From an uncultured Varibaculum sp. (GTDB taxonomy: Bacteria > Actinomycetota > Actinomycetes > Actinomycetales > Actinomycetaceae): 35,143 nucleotides of DNA. Shown here in pieces: positions 8,464-15,785 of the stretch (position 1 is the first letter of the stretch; each line of letters starts with the position of its first letter). The notes under the pieces were generated by a model, which was not told where the DNA came from, did not search any database, and was given only the letters and a program-made list of their open reading frames with translations. The DNA lies in NCBI GenBank assembly GCA_947253735.1, contig CAMYAU010000003.1, positions 1 through 35,143 of the forward strand, read 5' to 3'. Made by a program: the position numbers and the translations under genes.

Positions 8464-10662
8464 CTAATTTTCCCCGTAATAATACGTTTGCGTAATCTCG
8501 GTAGCTCCCGGGCTAGGGGAGGCGGGCTGCTCACTAGGTTCTGTCGGTTGAGGTCGCGGTACTCCCTGGGAAATAGTTGTCCCCTCCCCAATGTTGGCGT
8601 CAGGGAAAGTTGCTGCCGGCAGGTTTTGTACCGCTGCGGACATGTATTCCCTAAACGCCATGGCGGGAACGGTGTTACCCCAAACCACCCCGTAGTAACT
8701 GCCGTTAATATTAATTCCGGCTAAATGGCGGTTTCCACCTTGAGAAAAACCGACCCAAACCGCTGTCGCTAGATTCGGGGTTGCCCCTACCGTCCAGGCA
8801 GCTTTTGGTCCGTCGGTAGTTCCGGTTTTAGCCATTACTTGACGGCCAATACTTACCCGACCTCCATAGCTATTAGCGGTAGAAACCAGCACTTGGGCAG
8901 TCTTATTGGCTACCTCTTCATCTATAGTGCGTTTACAGTTCCCAGAAGGAACCTGCAGGTTTTTGCCTTCGGAATCAGTTACTTTCTCCAAAGCAATCGG
9001 AGTACAAAGGTTTCCTCCGGAGGCAATAGTTCCGAAAGCATTAGCCATATTCAAAGGCGGAACTGAGGAGGCACCGATAACGAAAGAGGGAAAAAGGTCT
9101 TCTTTTAAGTCCGGATCCCCGCTGACCGCCCCCATCTTCTGGCCCATCTTGTAAATGTCACAAAGATCCAGGTTAACGGCCATTCCCGCGTAAGTGGTGT
9201 TTAAAGATTTTTCAGTACCTTCAACTACGGAAGTGGCGTAGTTATTTCCCCCGGTAGCGTTCTTTAACGGCCAAGAGCCAGCATGTACCGGGCAGTTACC
9301 AGACACCTTCCATTCCCGCGCGGAATAATAGGTGCGTCCGCCCACCACCGAATAGGCAGAATATCCGTTATCAAACCAGGTGGCCAAGGTTACTGGTTTA
9401 TAGGATGATCCCGGCTGGAAGCCGGCACCACCGCCATGGGCTTTATCCACCCCAAAAGAGGTTTCAGTTGCTCGCGGATGCTCCTCGTCTGGATTCCCGT
9501 AGGGAGTGTTTTGCGCTAAGGCACGAACTTTCCCAGTACCAGGTTCGATGGAGGCTATCGCCACTGATAGGCCGGAGGAATCATTTTCAGGAATCCGGTT
9601 AAAGGCGGTATCGGTAGCCGCTTCCTGCATATCGGAGTCCATCGTGGTGTAAATCTTGAGACCCCCGCGCAGCAGTAGCCGGGCGCGATCATTAACCGAC
9701 TTTCCAAAAGCCGGATTGTTATAGATTTCATTAACCGCGAAAGCACAAAAATAGGAGGCTTTTCCTGCAGCAGCGCATCCCTGACGGAAATGCGAAACCT
9801 TCAGCATATCTTCTATTTTTAACGCCTTGGCTTCCTCGTACTGCTTATAGGTAATCATCCGTTCCCTTAACATAGCCTTTAGTACCTGGTCACGGCGATT
9901 CCTACCGGCTTCGGGATGTACTGTGGGGTCATATTTTGCCGGAGATTGGGTCATCCCGGCCAGCAGTGCACCCTCACTAATCGATAAATCCTTCGCGCCT
10001 TTCGAAAAATAGTAACGGCTAGCGGATTCCACCCCGTAAACCGAAGTCCCATAGGGGGCGATATTTAAGTACCCCTCTAATATCTGGTCTTTGGAAAGTT
10101 TCTTTTCGATGGCGAGGGCGTCTTTGGCTTCCCGTAGTTTCCGGGAAATGCTCTGCTCGCGGGCTTTGCGAACCTCGTTCATGTCTCCCGCGCGTAACCC
10201 CTTGTCGATTAAGGTGTTCTTGACTAGTTGCTGGGTAAGGGTAGAGGCACCTTGGGTATCACGACCAGCCAAGTTATTGACAATGGCGCGTGCCATCCCT
10301 TCCAGATCTACCCCGCGATGTTCATAGAAGCGGTGATCTTCAATGGCGATGGTCCCCTTTTGCACCCAGGGGGACATATCTTTAAGTTTGACTACGATTC
10401 GATTCTCCGCATAAAAGCGGGCGATTTCTTTGCCGTCGTGCGAATAAAGTACCGACTGTTGGGAAGGTGGGGTGGGTTTGAACTCGCTGGGAATCTCGGT
10501 CATTGCGCTCATCCCTACCCGAGCTGTTAACCCGGCGATACCCACGACGGGTAGGGACAGCCCGGCTAGCAGTACTGCTGCCAGAGCGATTAGAGCTGCC
10601 ATCGCCGTCAGGGTGCGGCGTAGCTGCTGGCGTGGCAGATAACGATCGGTGCCTTTGTGCAT
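8464..10662 (-). CDS. Class A penicillin-binding protein (glycosyltransferase/transpeptidase)
   Basis: This bifunctional peptidoglycan synthase has 732 residues. It has a cytoplasmic tail and one membrane helix (about 18-47). The GT51 glycosyltransferase domain follows, with EDHRFYEHRGVD (108-119, catalytic E108) and GASTLTQQLVKN (138-149). The transpeptidase has SSYK with nucleophile S419, SLN (486-488) and KTGT (612-615). The C-terminus is a Pro/Ser/Thr-rich tail (about 695-732) with no PASTA domain visible. The ATG at 10662 precedes a typical PBP N-terminus. It is divergent from a whiB gene and followed by a phosphoesterase, as with mycobacterial ponA2. Confidence 0.93.
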   Translation of the reverse strand: MHKGTDRYLPRQQLRRTLTAMAALIALAAVLLAGLSLPVVGIAGLTARVGMSAMTEIPSEFKPTPPSQQSVLYSHDGKEIARFYAENRIVVKLKDMSPWVQKGTIAIEDHRFYEHRGVDLEGMARAIVNNLAGRDTQGASTLTQQLVKNTLIDKGLRAGDMNEVRKAREQSISRKLREAKDALAIEKKLSKDQILEGYLNIAPYGTSVYGVESASRYYFSKGAKDLSISEGALLAGMTQSPAKYDPTVHPEAGRNRRDQVLKAMLRERMITYKQYEEAKALKIEDMLKVSHFRQGCAAAGKASYFCAFAVNEIYNNPAFGKSVNDRARLLLRGGLKIYTTMDSDMQEAATDTAFNRIPENDSSGLSVAIASIEPGTGKVRALAQNTPYGNPDEEHPRATETSFGVDKAHGGGAGFQPGSSYKPVTLATWFDNGYSAYSVVGGRTYYSAREWKVSGNCPVHAGSWPLKNATGGNNYATSVVEGTEKSLNTTYAGMAVNLDLCDIYKMGQKMGAVSGDPDLKEDLFPSFVIGASSVPPLNMANAFGTIASGGNLCTPIALEKVTDSEGKNLQVPSGNCKRTIDEEVANKTAQVLVSTANSYGGRVSIGRQVMAKTGTTDGPKAAWTVGATPNLATAVWVGFSQGGNRHLAGININGSYYGVVWGNTVPAMAFREYMSAAVQNLPAATFPDANIGEGTTISQGVPRPQPTEPSEQPASPSPGATEITQTYYYGEN

Positions 10663-10848
10663 ATTACTACCCTACTTTGCCTGACCTGATTTCGGCACCT
10701 TCGAGGGAAGCTCTCGAGCAGATTGTGGGCAATCACCACTTGGTGGCCTAGTTAAGTTTTCCTCTCGTTTTCGTTTTGTATTTTTAGCAAAATGTAGGTA
10801 CGGTCACATATATAGGCAATGTCGCCGCAAGAGTTCAAGGAGTGAACA

Positions 10849-11178
10849 ATGAGCTTTAGCCAGGATGAGACGTGGGCTGCACGTGCTCTGTGTGCTGGTC
10901 AGGAACCGGATGCTCTATTTGTGCAGGGAGCAGCGCAAAGACAGGTTCGCACCCGCTGCTTCGCATGCCCAGTCCGTCTAGAATGCCTGGCTGATGCCCT
11001 GCAATCAGAAGCCAACTACGGGGTCTGGGGAGGCCTTACCGAGCGGGAACGACGGGCGATGCTGCGCTATTACGATGGGGTTACTAACTGGTGGGAATGG
11101 CTACATGAATCCAGTGACGAACTTGCTGCCGAACTTCGCCAACCCACCACTCCTAATGTTTTAGCCCGGGTGCGCTAG
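10849..11178 (+). CDS. WhiB-family iron-sulfur transcription regulator (WhiB4-like context)
   Basis: This small actinobacterial regulator has 109 residues and the four conserved cysteines C15, C37, C40 and C46 that bind a [4Fe-4S] cluster. GVWGG (58-62) follows, then a basic helix (TERERRAMLR) used for sigma-factor or DNA contact. AAGGAG six bases before the ATG is a good ribosome site. It is divergent from the class A PBP gene, the arrangement of whiB4-ponA2 in mycobacteria, which suggests a WhiB4-type redox regulator. Subfamily assignment rests on context, not on diagnostic residues. Confidence 0.92.
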   Translation: MSFSQDETWAARALCAGQEPDALFVQGAAQRQVRTRCFACPVRLECLADALQSEANYGVWGGLTERERRAMLRYYDGVTNWWEWLHESSDELAAELRQPTTPNVLARVR

Positions 11179-11205
11179 GCAATGCGCTGCCGCTAGACTG
11201 GGGCC

Positions 11206-11367
11206 ATGACTAAATGGGAATATGCGACCATTCCGTTACTGTCGCACAATACGAAAGCAATTTTGGATAACTGGGGCGAGGATGGCTGGGAGCTGGTCAG
11301 CGTAATCGCTGGCCCGAATGGTTGGGAAAACCCGGTTGCCTATCTAAAACGTCCTCTCGGTGAATAA
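11206..11367 (+). CDS. DUF4177-like small protein
   Basis: This is a 53-residue open frame starting MTKWEYATIP and containing GEDGWELVSVI, typical of small DUF4177 proteins. It ends one base before the ridA ATG. Mycobacteria have a similar tiny gene (Rv3678A) between whiB4 and the ridA homologue, which supports it as real. The function is unknown. No strong ribosome site is seen; GGGG lies directly before the start. Confidence 0.8.
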   Translation: MTKWEYATIPLLSHNTKAILDNWGEDGWELVSVIAGPNGWENPVAYLKRPLGE

Positions 11368-11368
11368 A

Positions 11369-11839
11369 ATGTCGAAGGTTTCTAATCGTCTAATAGCAGC
11401 GGGATTATCTTTACCACCGGTAGCTACCCCGGTAGCGGCCTATACTCCGGCGATTGCCCTGCAGGGCGAGGGCGGACTAGTGGTGCGTACTTCCGGACAG
11501 ATTCCAGTAGTAGATGGGAAACTGGTGGCAACCGGTATTGTAGGTACACAAGTTAGTTCTGATGAGGCCTATCATGCTGCCCAGGTGTGTGCTCTCAACG
11601 CTCTGGCGGCTGCGGCCGAGGTAGCTGGCGGGGTAGATCGGCTAGAGCGGGTACTAAAAGTAACTGTGTTTGTGGCCTCTACCCCTACTTTTACCGGTCA
11701 GGCAGCGGTGGCAAATGGAGCCTCAGATACTTTTGGGAAGCTCTTTGATCAGCCCCATATTCGCTCCGCAGTCGGGGTGGCTGCCCTGCCGCTAGGAGCT
11801 CCTTGTGAAGTCGAGGTAGAGTTCCTGGCGCGCGTTTAA
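11369..11839 (+). CDS. ridA: RidA family protein (YjgF/YER057c/UK114), actinobacterial type
   Basis: This 156-residue protein should form a trimeric beta-alpha barrel. RidA enzymes hydrolyse reactive enamine/imine intermediates, though this longer actinobacterial branch (like Rv3678c) has no settled substrate. Features include VVRTSGQIPVVDG (about 42-54), ALNALAAAAEVAGGVDRLERVLKVTVFV in two halves (about 76-105), and a C-terminal LPLGAPCEVEVEFLA. I chose the ATG at 11369, one base after the DUF4177 stop; an in-frame GTG at 11360 is less likely. The classic arginine/glutamate pair of true deaminases is not clearly present at the C-terminus. Confidence 0.88.
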   Translation: MSKVSNRLIAAGLSLPPVATPVAAYTPAIALQGEGGLVVRTSGQIPVVDGKLVATGIVGTQVSSDEAYHAAQVCALNALAAAAEVAGGVDRLERVLKVTVFVASTPTFTGQAAVANGASDTFGKLFDQPHIRSAVGVAALPLGAPCEVEVEFLARV

Positions 11840-11847
11840 GGTTGTGC

Positions 11848-12207
11848 CTACCCGGTGTAGTTAGTTTTCTTGGCGCTGACAGTGGCTACGCGCCGAGCTG
11901 ACCAGTAAACGATCCCGGTAAAAAGCGCGGTGCCTAAAGCGGAAATTAGTTGCACAGGGACTGTATGTTCAACAGTTAACGCGACAATAGCGAATCCGTT
12001 TACCACGCAAAGAACCCCGGTAGCCCCCAGTAGGGGAGCTGCCGCTCGGTGGGCCTGGGTCCAGGCATTATCACTGGCAGTAGTGGTGGCATTGACGATC
12101 CCCCAGTGGGAGCCGCGAGGCAGGCGGCGGTGATGAAATAAAATCAGTCCCACCCCCAGGGAGGCTGCCAGCAGTAGATAGCAGATGCCAATCACTAGCG
12201 CAATCAT
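11848..12207 (-). CDS. SdpI-like small membrane protein
   Basis: This 119-residue protein has three hydrophobic segments (about 3-24, 56-79 and 84-104). The cytoplasmic stretch NATTTASDNAWTQAHRAA (about 39-56) fits the SdpI/YhfL pattern of N-x-R/T-T near W-x-x-A/AH. SdpI gives immunity to the SdpC toxin in Bacillus, but most actinobacterial relatives have no known role. Its ATG follows the MFS stop codon directly (TAGATG), so it is cotranslated with the exporter and may work with it. Confidence 0.65.
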   Translation of the reverse strand: MIALVIGICYLLLAASLGVGLILFHHRRLPRGSHWGIVNATTTASDNAWTQAHRAAAPLLGATGVLCVVNGFAIVALTVEHTVPVQLISALGTALFTGIVYWSARRVATVSAKKTNYTG

Positions 12208-13701
12208 CTATGTAGTTCCTTCCTGCGGCGGATTTACTTCAGACTTTAACGGATTTTCCCGGCGCTTCAGGGCGTCAGCCAGGGAAAATAAGAAAGCAAT
12301 GATGATGAAGACAATTACCGCGGTCATCCCGTAACTAAATGCCCCGGTGTAGGCTGTTCGAGCAGGTGCACTCCCGGCAGGAGCGTCTATGGTGCCTAGC
12401 CGCAGATAAAAAGCTAAAGTAGCTCCGGCCAGTCCAATTGCTCCCCCTACTCGTTGCGCAGTTTGGGAAATCCCCCCGGCCGCACCGGCTCTTCCCGGCG
12501 GTATCGAAAGTAGCGAGAGTGCTTGCGCGGGAGAAAAGAAAATCCCCGAACCTAAACCCGAACTAAACATGGAGACTATTAGCAGGTAGGGGATGCTTAC
12601 AGGGGAGGCAATCCGGGTTATTAGCACGGTAACAGTCAAAGAAACAATCACGAGGGCGCAGGCGATTACTAAAATCCAGCGCCCCCACCTGAGGGTCAGG
12701 CGCGAAGATTGGGCAGAAGCAATCGCGGAGCCTAGCGCCAAGGGGATCTGTAAAAGTCCAGCCACTAGGGGACTTATTCCTAGGCCCTGTTGCAAATAGA
12801 GGGTGTAAATAATAAATAGTGCCGTCCAACCTGCGCAGAAAGCTGTCAATACCAGCGTGCCCACCATATAGGACGGATCTAGAAGTAGAGAGCGGGGCAT
12901 GATCACCGCAATCTCGCGTTTTTCGCGAGAGTTTTCCAGTGCCCAAAAGCATAGGAAAGTAAGGATTCCCGCTGGCAACAAGAGCCAGCGCCAGTTTCCC
13001 AGTCCTCCACGGGGCATAGTTGCATCGATAAAGGGATACATCACTGCTAAAAATGCTGCCGCCAGCACCAAGATTCCCGGCAGATCTAGGCGAGTGTCAC
13101 TAGTAGTCTGGGGTGGATCAGGGGCAATAGTGCGATAGGTGATGAAAATAATTACTACGCAGATGGGAATATTAATTAGGAAGGCTGCCCGCCAACCCAG
13201 GTTGGCGCCCAACAACGCGATCAACACCCCGCCCATAGTCGGGCCAATCGCGGTCCCGATCCCTAAAACCATCCCGAAAAATCCGTAGGCGCGGGTGCGT
13301 TCTTGCCCGTGGAAAAGTATTTGGATCAGCCCTAGTACCTGGGGGCTGATGATGGCTGCGCCCACGCCAGCCAGCAGGCGCATCAGGATTATAGTTAGAG
13401 GGTTCATCGCTAATCCAGCACCTAGTGAAGAAAGTGCAAATACCGCCACTCCGATTACGAAAAGGCGACGATGCCCCCAAGTGTCACCCATTCTGCCTGC
13501 TGGAATCAGCGCTAAACCAAAAATCAGGGTGTATCCGGCCATAATCCATTGCACATCATTACTGCTTAGATCCAACGCTTTGGTCATCGACGGAATGGAA
13601 ACGTTAAGTACCGACACTGCCAGTAGGGTCAAAGTGGCCGCCGAAAGCAAGGTATAAAGTGCGTGGTAACGTTGGCGCTGGTCTGGCTGGAAATCGTGCA
13701 T
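12208..13701 (-). CDS. MFS transporter, DHA2 (EmrB/QacA) drug-exporter family
   Basis: This 497-residue membrane protein has about 14 transmembrane segments, the number typical of DHA2 proton-coupled exporters. Motif A is GRMGDTWGHRRLF (about 69-81), and an antiporter motif C-like GIGTAIGPTMGG lies about 147-158. NVSIPSMTKAL in helix 1 is also typical. It starts 90 bases from the divergent SCP-like gene, with no adjacent TetR or MarR regulator. The substrate cannot be read from sequence; toxic small molecules are the usual cargo. Confidence 0.87.
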   Translation of the reverse strand: MHDFQPDQRQRYHALYTLLSAATLTLLAVSVLNVSIPSMTKALDLSSNDVQWIMAGYTLIFGLALIPAGRMGDTWGHRRLFVIGVAVFALSSLGAGLAMNPLTIILMRLLAGVGAAIISPQVLGLIQILFHGQERTRAYGFFGMVLGIGTAIGPTMGGVLIALLGANLGWRAAFLINIPICVVIIFITYRTIAPDPPQTTSDTRLDLPGILVLAAAFLAVMYPFIDATMPRGGLGNWRWLLLPAGILTFLCFWALENSREKREIAVIMPRSLLLDPSYMVGTLVLTAFCAGWTALFIIYTLYLQQGLGISPLVAGLLQIPLALGSAIASAQSSRLTLRWGRWILVIACALVIVSLTVTVLITRIASPVSIPYLLIVSMFSSGLGSGIFFSPAQALSLLSIPPGRAGAAGGISQTAQRVGGAIGLAGATLAFYLRLGTIDAPAGSAPARTAYTGAFSYGMTAVIVFIIIAFLFSLADALKRRENPLKSEVNPPQEGTT

Positions 13702-13791
13702 CAGTTATAGCCTAAAGGGTGATGAGGTGAAATAGTTAGTGCATCCAGACTGTAGTCAGCCCCAGCTCAGTTGGACTGTAGGAGGCAAATA

Positions 13792-14163
13792 TTGGCACGA
13801 AAAATATCCGATGAGGGCGGGCAAGCGGCCCTAGCGGCTTGGAGCAAGGGGAATGCTAGCCAGATAGAAAAAGGTACCGCGGTACGTTATAGCCTGCAAG
13901 TTTTAGCGCAACGCTATCCAGGCCAGGCGGTAGAAGTGCGGGTGCCGCCCTTTGGGGCGGTGCAGATTGGCTCGGGAACTGTGCATCGCCGGGGAACCCC
14001 TCCGGCGGTAGTGGAGATGAAAACCGATACTTGGCTCGCTTTAGCTAGTGGCGATATGAGCTGGAAAAAAGCAGTGGATACCAGGCTGATTAACGCTACC
14101 GGAGTGGGTTCGGATTTAACTGCCTATTTGCCGGTATTTTCTTCGTCGCACCCCCTGCCCTAG
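13792..14163 (+). CDS. Bacterial sterol-carrier-like protein (SCP_3 family)
   Basis: This 123-residue cytosolic protein has the actinobacterial SCP ortholog signature: a short N-terminal helix, then TAVRYSLQVLAQRYPG, VEVRVPPFGAVQ, RGTPPAVVEM and TWLALASGDMSW. The SCP2 fold binds hydrophobic ligands; the bacterial role is unknown. I chose the TTG at 13792 because AGGAGG (13780-13785) is six bases upstream and MARKISDEGG is the typical N-terminus. An upstream in-frame TTG at 13771 has no such support. It is a stand-alone gene divergent from the MFS exporter. Confidence 0.85.
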   Translation: MARKISDEGGQAALAAWSKGNASQIEKGTAVRYSLQVLAQRYPGQAVEVRVPPFGAVQIGSGTVHRRGTPPAVVEMKTDTWLALASGDMSWKKAVDTRLINATGVGSDLTAYLPVFSSSHPLP

Positions 14164-14305
14164 TTTGTATCGAGAGGTTTATTAGGCTTGTAGCCGGCTT
14201 GATTCGCTAATGGGGAAACTAAGCTCCGGCATGGAAGCAGCCCGTAGCGTAGAATATGGTTACCTAAAGCAACAGCTCTCAGCAATGGATAGGAGCGATT
14301 TGAAA

Positions 14306-14974
14306 ATGTCAGATTCACCGCGGCCGATACCACCTACCCCCGGATACCATCCGGCACCAGGAAACCCGCCGGCTCATCGGGCAACCCCAGGAGTTCCGGC
14401 AACTCCCGGTTATCATTCTCCGTCAGAGGCAGTAGCGAACAACGCCCCCTTATCCTCAACAGCGCAAAAGGGTGACGCTACAGCCAAGAACGCCGCTTCT
14501 CCCTCTGCTTCTGCCCAATGTGGGGCTCCGACTGGCGGCGACAATACCGACGTAGCCGGCAAAACATCTGGAGTTGCGCCGGGAAAAACTACTGCTAGTC
14601 GCCCCAATCTCGGCAATTTGGTTTCGAAGCTATCTGACCAGGTACAGGCGCTGGTAAAGGGCGAGATTGAGCTGGCGAAAGTTAAAGCCACCAATATGGC
14701 TAAGCGGTCCGGGGTAGGAATTGCGCTCCTGGTAGTGGCGGGGGTGCTCGCGCTCTATATGCTGGGATTCCTATTTGGAGCCGTCGCTGAAGCCCTCGTC
14801 CTAGCAGTGCCGATGTGGGCAGCGAAACTGATCGTGGCAGGCATTCTTTTGGTGCTGGTGGCGATTTTAGCGCTGGTAGGTAAGGCTTCTTTGCAAAAGG
14901 GGATTGCTGACAAACCAGATCCCCAAGCGGGAATAAAAGAAGGTATTGCGGCAGTAAAGAAAGGTTTGGAATAA
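14306..14974 (+). CDS. Actinobacterial holin-X (phage holin family, PF07332-like) protein with Pro-rich N-terminus
   Basis: The 222-residue protein has two parts. Residues 1-95 are hydrophilic and rich in Pro, Gly and Ala, with two PTPGYH/ATPGYH units. The C-terminal part has an amphipathic helix (NLVSKLSDQVQALVKGEIELA) and two membrane helices (about 140-162 and 168-190), the holin-X pattern. These chromosomal proteins are not phage genes and have no proven lysis role. I chose the ATG at 14306 because AGGAG lies about 10 bases upstream; the frame is open to 14210. It ends one base before the DUF3618 start, and this pairing is common in actinobacteria. Confidence 0.78.
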   Translation: MSDSPRPIPPTPGYHPAPGNPPAHRATPGVPATPGYHSPSEAVANNAPLSSTAQKGDATAKNAASPSASAQCGAPTGGDNTDVAGKTSGVAPGKTTASRPNLGNLVSKLSDQVQALVKGEIELAKVKATNMAKRSGVGIALLVVAGVLALYMLGFLFGAVAEALVLAVPMWAAKLIVAGILLVLVAILALVGKASLQKGIADKPDPQAGIKEGIAAVKKGLE

Positions 14975-14975
14975 A

Positions 14976-15257
14976 ATGACAGCACGCAGTGAAAGTCAGA
15001 TTAAGGCAGATCTTGAGGCCGCGCGGGCAGAACTCAGCGGCACGGTAGAAGAACTTTCAGACTATTTTTCGCCGAAAGCCAATGTGGAGCGGGCGAAAGC
15101 TGGTGCCCAACAAAAGGCGCGCGCCTTCGCAGATAAAGCTCAAGATACGGTAGAGCAGGCCAGTGCCGGTCAGCCGGAAGCCATTAAAAAAGTAGCGGTG
15201 GTTGCCGGAGGTGCACTTTTGTTGGGAGCGCTGCTAGTGCGCCGGATGCTAAAGTAA
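14976..15257 (+). CDS. DUF3618 family protein
   Basis: This 93-residue protein has the DUF3618 layout. It begins SESQIKADLEAARAELSGTV, followed by charged helices of Ala/Lys/Glu-rich sequence and one C-terminal membrane helix (about 70-90) ending in RRMLK. It is probably membrane-tethered with its helical part in the cytoplasm. One base separates it from the upstream holin-X gene, so both are probably made together. The function is unknown. Confidence 0.88.
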   Translation: MTARSESQIKADLEAARAELSGTVEELSDYFSPKANVERAKAGAQQKARAFADKAQDTVEQASAGQPEAIKKVAVVAGGALLLGALLVRRMLK

Positions 15258-15435
15258 CAGCAGGGTAAAACCGTTTAAACCTACATATTTTCCCGCAACT
15301 TCGTGTGCCGTGGAACTCAACCGGGGAAATAAATGGTCATAGCGCCCGCAATGCGGTATCTTTTTATACAGAACATTTAAGGAAAGTTTTAGGGTGCCTT
15401 AACGTACCCGTGATTATAGTGGAGGGGGTCACGCC

Positions 15436-15636
15436 ATGGGGCGCGGCCGTCAAAAGGCTAAACAGACAAAAGTAGCGCGCAAGCTCAAGTACTACAGTCC
15501 CGAGACGGACTACGAGGCACTGCAGCGAGAGCTGCAGGCTAAACAGCGTGATCACGTCGCCGAAGATAGGGACGATGATTACGAAGATTGGCGCGATCAT
15601 ATTCCGTCCGCGACTGACGACGATTGGTTCAACTAG
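15436..15636 (+). CDS. DUF3073 family protein
   Basis: This 66-residue actinobacterial protein starts MGRGRQKAKQTKVARKLKYY and continues SPETDYEALQRELQ, the hallmark of DUF3073. The N-terminus is strongly basic and the C-terminus strongly acidic (DRDDDYEDW to DDDWFN). GGAGGGGG about 10 bases before the ATG is a strong ribosome site. The function is unknown; the charge split suggests nucleic-acid or protein contact, which is inference. Confidence 0.9.
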   Translation: MGRGRQKAKQTKVARKLKYYSPETDYEALQRELQAKQRDHVAEDRDDDYEDWRDHIPSATDDDWFN

Positions 15637-15648
15637 CTGTTGGACTGT

Positions 15649-15667
15649 CCGCTTTTGCTAGCGGTTT
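15649..15667 (+). terminator. Weak terminator hairpin after DUF3073
   Basis: CCGCT and AGCGG pair around a six-base loop, followed by only three T. It sits 12 bases after the DUF3073 stop, between convergent genes. A second imperfect hairpin (CCCA/TGGG around 15757-15768) lies nearer the end of the permease gene. Confidence 0.4.
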
Positions 15668-15785
15668 CACCATTATTGGCGTTACCGATACCCAAAATGC
15701 CAGCATCGAAATCTGGCAAGGATTCTAACAAATAATCAGAGCTATCTATCGGTGATACCCATTTATGGGAGTATTGCTTTTAAGA

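Noticed and set aside
14306..15257. Holin-like gene as a sign of a prophage
   Set aside because: No other phage gene is present, and the holin-X/DUF3618 pair is a normal chromosomal feature of actinobacteria.
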